Assembly: GCA_947626545.1 (NCBI GenBank)
Contig: CANQSS010000021.1
Coordinates: 1 to 37,835, forward strand
DNA from: an uncultured Akkermansia sp.
GTDB lineage: Bacteria; Verrucomicrobiota; Verrucomicrobiia; Verrucomicrobiales; Akkermansiaceae
Direction: 5' to 3'
Length of the DNA stretch: 37,835 nucleotides
Positions 35,101-37,835 of the stretch are shown in pieces; within the stretch, counting starts at the first letter, position 1; every line of letters begins with the position of its first letter. The notes below the pieces were generated by a model. It was not told the origin of the DNA. It was given only the letters and a program-made list of their open reading frames with translations, and ran no database searches. The translations under genes were made by a program, and so were the position numbers.

Positions 35101-37186
35101 CGACTACGGCAGGGAGCTGGACGGGGACGAGCAGCTCGAGAGCAAGGACGGACTCGTCGTTCAGGGCGGCAAACTGACCGTCGGCGGCATTGAGGAGGAG
35201 ACAAGTGGAGCGGAAGCTTTCTCCAGAAACCGGATCACCCTCAAGGAACAGGGCGAGATCGTGTACAGCGGCAATGGCAAGCTGGAGAGCACGACCATTG
35301 CGAGCGATGGTACCGGCTTGCTCACGGTAGGTGAGAAGTCCAGCCTGGCCTTGGCCGGAGGCAACGACCAGATCAAGAGCGTAGGCGTCAACCTGCTGGA
35401 GCAATCCACGCTGGATATCGGCAAGAGCAACCAAACGGTCAACGAGCTGAAGGGCACGGGCACGCTGAAAGGCGGCGCGGGCAGCAGCTTCACCGTGAAA
35501 GGCGGCTCCTTCTCGGGCACACTCGCCGGAACCGGCGATGAAGGCGCCGGCAAGTTGGTGGTGGCGAACGGCGCGACCTTCACCTTGGATAACGCCAGGA
35601 GCGCGACGCCCTCGGGGGGCAACGCGTGGGATGTTCAGCTCGACGATGACTCGAAGTTGAAAGTCGATGTCAGCAAGGGTGGGGATCTGCTGGCGCTGGG
35701 AGATGTGGATTTGGGTAACGGCTCCATGGAAGTAGAGTTCGGCAACCAGCCGATGGATGGGCTGGTGCAGGCTCATATTGCCAGTAGGGGGACGACCGGT
35801 TCACTTTCTTTCCGTACCGCTGGAGAAATGCGAGATGGTCAGACGTTGACCGGTTTCACCGTGAGTGAAGAGCTGAGGGATAGCATCGATGACTTCATTC
35901 ACTTCTCCTTCGACGGGGCGGGGACTTTGCTGAAAGACTACGACGTGAAGGTTGATAAGGAGGGTCAGCTGGTGGTTACCACGACTGATGTCCAGGAAAA
36001 CCGTCTCGAGCGGGCTATGCCGAATGCCGGCAAGAACGGGCGAGCCGGCGCCACGATGATGTGGGATTCGCTGAAGAATAAATCGAAAGAGGACTCCCTC
36101 TCTGAAGCTCTCCACAATCCGGGGTCCGCGTACGCGCAACTGACGAATGCCCTGATCGGCATGTATGAGGGCCAGAATGCCGCCGCACTGGAGCGCACGC
36201 TCACCTCAGCGGCGGGCGCCTCAGTTGCGACACTGGCGCCGGCATTCATGGAGGATATGCACCGCCAGCTCAAGACGATTCGCAACCGCACCACGACCAT
36301 GGGCAGTGAGGTGCCCGTTGATTCGAACAATGACCTGCCCCTCTGGCATGCTTGGATCAGCGGCGAGGGCGGTTACCACAAGCTGGATGCCGATGGGTAC
36401 TTGCCCGGCTTCACACTCAACAGCTGGGGCGGCACGGTGGGCGTCGATATCGATGTTTCCCAGGCTGCGACCTTCGGACTGGCTCTGTCTGCCATGTACG
36501 GCGACCTGAAGACGGATTCCGCCGATTCCGCCACGGGCGACTTGGATACGACCTACCTGAGCGCGTTCTTGCGCGCCAGCAGCGGCGCCTGGGTGCACAC
36601 CTTCGTGGTGAGCGGAGGCAGGGCGGATATAGGGCTGGATCGCACCGTCAACTACGGCTCCGGCAGCTACCGCACCAAGGGCAGCACAGACGGCTATGCT
36701 TTGGGCGCCTTGTATGAAGTTGGCTACACCAGCTTCGTGAACGGAGATGGTACCTTTGCCCTCCAGCCTGTCTTTAACGTCGAGGCTCGCCACGCCAGCA
36801 TCAAGGGCTACGTTGAATCCGACAGTGATGCCGGTTTGAGAGTCGGAAAGATGCGCCAGGATGTTGTCACCCTCGGGGCAGGCGCGTGCATGCAGAGCGT
36901 TGTTGGCGGACGTGCACTCAACCGCACCTCGGTTTTTGAGGCTCGTGCGCTGGTGAAGGCCGACCTGGGCGATCGCTCCGGCGTCTCCGACAATGCTATC
37001 GCCGGCTCCGGAACCTATGCTGAGGTGGAGAGCGCTGAGGTGGGCGCCGTGGGCATTGAAATCGGCGCCGGCATCACCATCCCGCTCGGTACGCAGTACG
37101 GCAGCATCTTCATGGACGCTTCTCTCGAGTGGCGCCAAGGATGGACCAGTGCGGATGCCTCCGTCGGTTACAGAATTAACTTCTAA
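20168..37186 (+). CDS. Giant autotransporter (type V secretion) surface protein
   Basis: 5672 residues from ATG 20168; an in-frame GTG at 20123 adds residues without signal character. Residues 1-54 form a long signal peptide (MKLHLPSGLRKAL start, hydrophobic core, cleavage likely after S-Q-A-R-A). The passenger is Gly/Thr/Ser/Val-rich beta-solenoid sequence with recurring L-x-V-x-G-G-x-V-T-V-x-G patterns, clearest near 1160-1230. Two modules with a D-x-W-x-N ... Y/F-x-D-G-D-x-V-T-x-x-G pattern (near 1340-1410 and 4047-4130) resemble autotransporter-associated repeats. Residues about 3016-3710 are a separate module of roughly 16 units ending V-V-G-G-S-Y or alike. A helical linker (about 5278-5385) precedes a C-terminal barrel of about 285 residues (DLPLWHAWISGEGGYHKL to VGYRINF) ending in the expected Phe. 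No protease triad was recognised. G-tracts may make expression phase-variable. Likely role: adhesion or surface display. Confidence 0.93.
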   Translation: MKLHLPSGLRKALMACLAALALPSLGVSTTIASASGIAAAFAALSAISASQARAEQEYTWSDTDGSHKDTFSGTVFSRMDSAEGNNPGNSGNSGLETLELADTSNGNNPVGQGADSLGKFWNTNDNVLTNTLQIKKLDSETGEVNINCNWNGNFRLGGLIVDTSDVSYRIGRPASNASQKQAIIFQAEEGQTVKGYIGSSTTLVGRSVAVNSNSDWKIAKGKTLSFTGNADSVFTIGDGVSVNLSSYGTAEGAASVLIEMGLTMSAGSSLTLGDGVSLTFAGGDSTLTSLDLTSGGQVTLAHGKLTVQEQITTDATHCLNIAYSATNSPQLRLSEGWSGELYLTLTDFTDDAVAMGYALFDVETWDASWGEHIHITFPEGKNWELDSLGRLAPQGADLPSGWPPDSEFGSETFTAANELVVSQSGTLTYGSDFDYADDTVTLQGGGDEGSAINVKITESDPASEHYTGTLSLQGHIGDLLITGGQFHFDGGWRFGDGATIKNIYVKDAMLYLEGSADFQAGSLHLGGRSDVNSWEGALRLANNTTVTLSGSLFIEDDTLISVQTGSVFRLTGELATGGAGASHNLLLGSHSDSQGDAHVELLGGGTLQGTLGFSNQGSDSGGAAPYLVLGKGETAEDTKTLTVYGLNSSAGGYIVAGGEGEGNAELVLNGTESYAFNGMVGASAAPGDILTGWDGTSALKLTVNLGSAEAQQSLSGHVHVGELTISGGKLYIPDEAHVCIQVDGDMVISGTGSYDTDDNGNSGTPSTLIVGGDLIVRDLDTADRTVFDIEGKGGVTNVHVKGRLNAQGNFRSYGDLALDGGGELRGTLTLGWGGGLTLGADLSVDALSWDVVQGVHFKRKDGIEENVFVLKRVEDTQSADFATWYNNFKAGVTAEAQNTFFTDAGIGFGKTGDGTLTLTGSGDWSVDRSFKVAGGKLEVGAADSSVNMWFTEDNRNAGTLVVEGGELVVHGQLGGKDNGLFKILGGGRVTVSEIVGQTGGHSSGVILGDANDATSIGTLTVTTGNVKLHDLTVIGKTGEGDVTRSTATFEHDLSIWSSRNVLGAGNLSMDISGGQVTVRGKLYGTGESDGMSSVRVTNEGILQVEGASALFQNLNVDNGTVTVGQLFEARGNVQVNNDGQLTVDGMATLSQSGSLSVGGGTVTLNGGLTVESTGSVSVSGGAVTVNGAASMGSVQVSGGVVTLNGGLTGETVTVTGGELALGGAVSSGTLRLEDGKLTLGTATAALGSDLTLQLSLNAEAKLKGSTAGASGRTITLQISANEVDMTRFTENRYHLWDGDKASGVTVHFDEIAIGRGTLSYDDASGDLVLNGAEQQTLTWEAGEAALTWQSGESGTDQWTNSDPSKQDPKYKRFYDGDNVTFTGDGSAKTVTLGSDVRAWDMAVNSGGWIFDTASHSLTVSHEFTLGEGASVVFQGTGSLQVASANVGNGTVTFKDSTISHYGPSTFYNEADATGKVILDFGSEVTLNAESNLFAALFAGGDATVQRDAEHVGIGQVEVESGTQLHFEGGTGATDGLVRRLVVKDGASVFWKGNNGYNYAFGCSFAEGVEHSVLELNGSGAEGAGAAFVWDGGYIEPFFSWDLAWGSDATLLSTGNYFNFGGGGKFVGTGHVLTFDDQSGQGIYVSQNYGAEGTGVLRVAAGDGLIMKDANGSQFGGFLIRLEDGAKFTVQDGEDLHIAGLSGTGDIYQGSASRNGNRTLYLDGGIPLGESDPGLYEYYDETTGYTFTGNFEAGPNDQGEATYFFTIFKTGSAVQTVEGDAILQALTVSGGEFNVAGRLGLADSAYNVVLNVTGGASVKAGYLRGPSGIGHAGVVYVGAADSSGSLEIGTEGQAFEGDSGNTDIFRAKGLWMQGAGSSVTVHGDTNFYSQLAASGAYAEYALVIEDGGTATFDGSIDMSAGRRISVESGSTLTVKKSLTMQSGHWIELDGGTITLGESLGEGETALSTAGIWFLNQKENQMTVNGNVVLGGGLSNGLGDATIDGTQGNLTIHGNLQVNSVGGTFTVKGGADMTIDGNFAGDVNSGNADTYFGHGHAGALVVGNEDAETKDTNPTTVTVGTEGGEDELLQVRQLTVYKNGELTVHGNLSASYGDAVSIQGSVKVDNDMVSVGGVTLDGTDASLTVNGAYKGASGSTAQGGAITLTNGAHASMLGGLHSSQVTISGSASELTVGGTVQVGTFAGSEGTVKVAEAGADFAVGENGLTLDMTFVTDGHRLTKSGAGTLTISKYTGWAAGTQDGSIAVQGGTLNIVGLAEAENNKLANDVTVAIGEAPTAATQNANAVFSVEDGDYTVGTVHFTGGSAADAEVTANGTVRVASGSSLTIDQLDLSGGNGSLAGADSSLETSGALTVKAFGNGAGSATHGLRVGWKDTALALTLGDGEGNDLAFAGGLYLANQSRVTLTEDMQLGWLGGDATATLTQNWNDVGGTISSEVARTLTLTGTTEHVGGNYTIDRNITLKLGAGAKQTFTGSELNGSINLGEGSVLAFRANGQDANTVSGQLSGSGTLQVQGKEGDKNTALQWAGTADGYTGTLSFAGANGGILELQRELEVGDLQTSADGGVNSLNGEARTLKLNYAADGGSAATDHALTLGAGVTLEKVGDGTFQLQNVGGDGKVKVSGGTLVVHGNGWEVKEVEVVDGGTLSAATANEVGGTVKLNGGTLSLRGEQNNFEAVNVAGGGSTVTVGSGNGTLTIGRLTGGQNLAIEGTDGSDKRVVVGRLENYTGTITGTLNMNGLISMQSSGSSGSCHQVVVSYGAELRKRGSGSFSIDGLRLEGTLWMTKEGELTIGSLTGLGQDAALAYDKGYMDNGDGLLRLELSNIIGCLSDGDVLGLDVDTVSIGEEACNEGFCLGIHDETKEDGEDKELVERFGLVGNNVGKKFDLMWKGHLLYLAMDFRKEDTEYDANWGLEAEDENHRGPGIEWMGEHAEAFTAPGGALEQLLGQKGVTDFTGQVLSLAGIGTTEGVSVGPGAFYENRGKITGIRLTKGDEAAETYLSVVGGSVFRGEEAPTTETRNSFIVLKADDATANHFHLLVGGSSCVSTTAPESPDTFVGFNGNTHLQVEGGTVDYIIGGNHVTNTFFGFQQKDAGTFISVYDGNGGGVKSEVRGGIVGGSVITWSDAASDYHDFEGDTHIFIYTLLGNPEGGEAPRISDGTSEGASAFAAVVGGNVWIDVPTEKVGDNIAHTFNGATNIFVNLLDGKAIEGDTKLDDNNGDGLNAAGKFEKAIVGGNYTVPKEIGGGAGERKSVFQGVAGGDGDDTHITIYATEDHTFTAGINGASRRDAAGSGSTQFVGDTYVELHGGNYTDIVAGGMWYQAPGAGQTSTHVGSFEGNTKVELFDGNYFRVAGGNVSLEGGKGSLDTFTGASTVIIHDGTFGMPGGEAEKQTDIAFVAGGSFYRSTEGSATHKAMSNEEYLTQLQIDGGTFNDVHLVGGDYINTTGVNTQERSEGPKIDGNTQVVIGSGEEGAAQPEITGVVVGGSYLTDDGEGGSAIITGNTNVEINGGTIKAEVSPGGTMHAHSGVAVVAGSMLIDDGTTAGGHTVQIGGDTNLIISGGDITGLVVGGSYTSDSAGVNTIDMQGAVNMQLKGGTITGNIIGGHYSDNTENPDQFTLGNVTIDVAGSTVHGLIFGGSFRRAEKGSVDPSGVQQHPQQGAITVKLTGGTVAGGVYAAGNHYNTAPDAQLHVHTARTEVEVTGDMEFTQFSGMTAGGEQVNYEQFMLSGGYQRNVTARQNLEDYSTVGYTEGANPGQYGTWAEAAAQLHFSDKGGDDTFANITRFAGNLRLQDFDAVNVDEGLKVDLSGTVMRVMHKVAGTGLPEEATNHDSFIKQGKGDLVLKGLRSWNAQKYDASTGFVGTEEAYEGLTVVEGGHLVLRDSGGTQSLLGGLGYDVRNLLATGKTGDAYLRAEGGLKLSFAGASSQENGRKVTLQLRGATENDGYLAAGWYRLADGVDWSTFEGLSNPEEVDPSELKAYFNVVDGSGNSLDDLFKDIAPSGDPQVSGMQRHFSLEREEGGDALVLRVMMYSYDSWVWWGDDGGTWRNDSTENWSRSDGAELNNADLSKNDVYFFDGALTDGQVTIDGTVTPNDVYVRGGSYTFAETTPGSLRPTGSIIIGEEENRGYDEDEVRSTLELNIDGSNLHEILVHVGGRLSVANPDALKGSDAKVTLKGGTLMYAERDGALAFQSDLSDKLTDQSVALRIQVGNSALAGDVVENAKARSVPNEEGMTATWSGKMSEKTGIRLGVTSGIIQSGRGVFHFVWDTDGGRDANGGEWGGTLRSREGKLVVEVTGGGLVAIGASSDAQLSAENDDAELQLVASNGTELTVSRGMSGSGTVTIGADELAEGTSEGSYTLDVTGDREKDIMRNNFTGTLRLLGDGESSTVQVAQADALGHDKSTLALAGRALTFTDAVETATVNVGTIEVEDNTTNMLGGYSADAASDLNKSITLKVDKMSGNGVLANARGGFNHTIIGTQTDTLGDFTGTLVAGQDSSWTLELAKGSTVSARLAGTGTIRFTLANAPEGALEDAPLGKVRLDGAVGDEELGNSPVLVNDMGEGTALVLASTDNSSTGKLVFNGNEIWLGDDDGTEANWEGKNYEGNGAFVLKSGTLSGPLTTRNDVALKVITAKDKGSKVDVKGTAGSMFKEVVINENGHLTGVSGPITVGSDQTKVTFVFTDKNQGEGVGKSDEYLVESSGNLVINDASAFTMDFSNEALLKILLKHRDENLATYLHLISGAKISFGSENQEEVLEEMLRSGSYAGLLDGIGFKLGADGGDLVLYGSSASVYLVLNETSDPGQNQTDPHTISDPKAAQDLSGMKATLVDEDTTLSLDLSRAGDVTINNLVGLTGSSVSATGEGTVELHNQKIADPLEQDGWLEDAVPDQQEHLSQLQGQDTRFDGKLTGGEGTTFRKTGQGTLTVGDGTEKGGLNIAGDLQLRNGDLVVKGMDSHIGSLVFDYGRELDGDEQLESKDGLVVQGGKLTVGGIEEETSGAEAFSRNRITLKEQGEIVYSGNGKLESTTIASDGTGLLTVGEKSSLALAGGNDQIKSVGVNLLEQSTLDIGKSNQTVNELKGTGTLKGGAGSSFTVKGGSFSGTLAGTGDEGAGKLVVANGATFTLDNARSATPSGGNAWDVQLDDDSKLKVDVSKGGDLLALGDVDLGNGSMEVEFGNQPMDGLVQAHIASRGTTGSLSFRTAGEMRDGQTLTGFTVSEELRDSIDDFIHFSFDGAGTLLKDYDVKVDKEGQLVVTTTDVQENRLERAMPNAGKNGRAGATMMWDSLKNKSKEDSLSEALHNPGSAYAQLTNALIGMYEGQNAAALERTLTSAAGASVATLAPAFMEDMHRQLKTIRNRTTTMGSEVPVDSNNDLPLWHAWISGEGGYHKLDADGYLPGFTLNSWGGTVGVDIDVSQAATFGLALSAMYGDLKTDSADSATGDLDTTYLSAFLRASSGAWVHTFVVSGGRADIGLDRTVNYGSGSYRTKGSTDGYALGALYEVGYTSFVNGDGTFALQPVFNVEARHASIKGYVESDSDAGLRVGKMRQDVVTLGAGACMQSVVGGRALNRTSVFEARALVKADLGDRSGVSDNAIAGSGTYAEVESAEVGAVGIEIGAGITIPLGTQYGSIFMDASLEWRQGWTSADASVGYRINF
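29029..29036 (+). repeat. G8 homopolymer in the autotransporter gene
   Basis: Eight G near codon 2954, at the join between the first solenoid part and the V-G-G-S module. Confidence 0.85.
29525..29534 (+). repeat. G10 homopolymer in the autotransporter gene
   Basis: Ten G near codon 3120 (encoding N-G-G-G-V). A one-base slip would end translation long before the barrel and abolish surface export. It is as long as the G10 tract in the SGNH gene. Confidence 0.9.
31531..31538 (+). repeat. G8 homopolymer in the autotransporter gene
   Basis: Eight G near codon 3788 (K-G-G-D), shortly after the V-G-G-S module ends. Confidence 0.85.
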
Positions 37187-37189
37187 TCC

Positions 37190-37260
37190 ATTTACGATTT
37201 ACGATTTGAGAATATAGCGCGCCGGAGGCGCGGGAATTTTTCAATTGTACATCGTGCGTG
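37190..37260 (+). repeat. Heptad element 7, directly after the autotransporter stop
   Basis: Two ATTTACG heptads start 4 bp after the stop, followed by ATTTGAGAATATAG and hairpin CGCGCC-GGA-GGCGCG, a shortened version of the other elements. Confidence 0.85.
37218..37241 (+). terminator. Probable terminator of the autotransporter transcript
   Basis: Stem CGCGCC/GGCGCG with loop GGA (37218-37232), then GGAATTTTT. This is the only stem-plus-T-run structure near the gene end. Confidence 0.45.
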
Positions 37261-37288
37261 GGCAACCGCATTTCCTAGTGCGGTTGCC
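37261..37288. repeat. 28-bp palindrome, copy f
   Basis: GGCAACCGCATT, TCCT, AGTGCGGTTGCC. The DNA from here to about 37440 contains no recognisable gene; it includes a reverse-oriented heptad relic near 37420-37445. Confidence 0.88.
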
Positions 37289-37473
37289 TTGGGTGGAGTA
37301 CACACGTGTCCCAATAAACTCTTCTCTGGGCTCATTCAACCCATTCCTCATGCGTTTCCCATGGATGAAGAAGGTAAGCCAGCAAGACGGCAAACTTCGC
37401 CAAGTTCGCGCGCAAGCATGGGAATTTCTTGAATCGTACATCGAAAGTTGACTCACCGCCGCCCCATCGGCGG

Positions 37474-37563
37474 TTCGCCCTTCGGGCAGCGCATGCGCGC
37501 TGTCCATACGCACTTACCGCCCGCTAACGCGTGCGCCCTCAACGGGACCGTCGTGCGTGTTGT
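37474..37563 (-). repeat. 90-bp cassette, right copy of an inverted pair
   Basis: This is the reverse complement of 19671-19760. The two copies face each other across the 17-kb autotransporter gene. The next bases, TAAATCGTAAAT, are reverse-oriented heptads. Confidence 0.85.
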
Positions 37564-37682
37564 AAATCGTAAATGGTCAGCCTTCCCGCCCCTTTCTAAC
37601 TACGTCCGATCATTGCCTTCACGCTTCACTTCCCGATCTAGCTTCGCGCACCCGCGCCACAGGCGCGCGAATTTCCAAATCG

Positions 37683-37757
37683 TAAATCGTAAATAACCAA
37701 TGGCATATGCTTCATGATATGCCGATAACTGCGTGTTGGGGGTGCTTTTTCTTGGGA
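37683..37757 (+). promoter_or_regulatory. Second copy of the 75-bp autotransporter upstream element
   Basis: It has the same length and order as 19946-20020, including the central inverted repeat, which is cleaner here: GGCATAT-GCTTCATG-ATATGCC (37702-37723). By analogy a start codon would be expected about 150 bp further on, near 37905, outside the window. Confidence 0.5.
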
Positions 37758-37764
37758 CGCGCGG

Positions 37765-37818
37765 TACCTCATAAATTCAGGACGCCGAAATGCTCGATCG
37801 GTTACCTCATAAATTCAG
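37765..37818 (+). repeat. Pair of 16-bp direct repeats
   Basis: TACCTCATAAATTCAG occurs at 37765-37780 and 37803-37818, 38 bp apart, each followed after two bases by CGCC. It may be a paired regulator site ahead of a gene beyond the window. Confidence 0.6.
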
Positions 37819-37835
37819 TGCGCCATAGGCATACT

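Overview
The window looks like a chromosome segment of a Gram-negative bacterium of the Verrucomicrobiota, most likely a gut lineage related to Akkermansia. This is an inference from three things: a giant type V autotransporter whose signal peptide opens with MKLHLPSGLRKAL, a style I associate with Akkermansia surface proteins; LPS heptose genes, which imply an outer membrane; and start codons without Shine-Dalgarno sequences. No rRNA, tRNA, CRISPR array or transposase gene was seen.

Left part (1-6526, minus strand): the 5' end of an MBOAT O-acyltransferase gene, an OLD-like ATPase/TOPRIM gene, an AlgJ/AlgX-like SGNH protein gene, then gmhA and hldE. Read in the direction of transcription this is heptose precursor synthesis (hldE-gmhA) followed by an envelope-glycan acetylation pair (SGNH protein plus MBOAT), with a probable anti-phage nuclease between the two partners. 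The first 4.4 kb is visibly AT-richer than hldE/gmhA.

Middle part (6527-20167, plus strand): single genes or pairs separated by long intergenic mosaics. In order: a candidate structured RNA, a promoter-terminator small-RNA unit, a GT9 heptosyltransferase-like gene, a Septu-like ATPase+HNH pair, a cyclophilin, an ABC-F ATPase, an Aas-like acyltransferase/AMP-ligase fusion, and an AlbA/Schlafen-domain ATP-binding protein lying between two blocks of a 123-bp tandem repeat. The intergenic DNA is built from tandem heptads (TTTACGA or TGTACGA), short hairpins whose stems differ between copies but stay paired, 28-bp palindromes and GC-rich cassettes. These elements typically begin within a few bases of a stop codon, in the direction of transcription.

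Right part (20168-37186): one 5672-codon autotransporter gene with a signal peptide, a very long beta-solenoid passenger that includes a distinct GG-rich repeat module, a helical linker and a C-terminal beta-barrel ending in Phe. A 75-bp element upstream of it recurs at 37683-37757, suggesting a second such gene just beyond the window.

Themes: (1) envelope biogenesis (heptose synthesis and transfer, glycan acetylation, phospholipid or fatty-acid recycling, giant surface protein); (2) three unrelated defence-type genes or pairs set between core genes; (3) long homopolymers inside surface-related genes (G10 in the SGNH gene, A9 in the glycosyltransferase, G10 and two G8 in the autotransporter), consistent with phase variation; (4) promoters with TTGACA-like and TATAAT-like boxes 16-17 bp apart, whose -10 box ends only 6-14 nt before the start codon, implying leaderless or nearly leaderless mRNAs.
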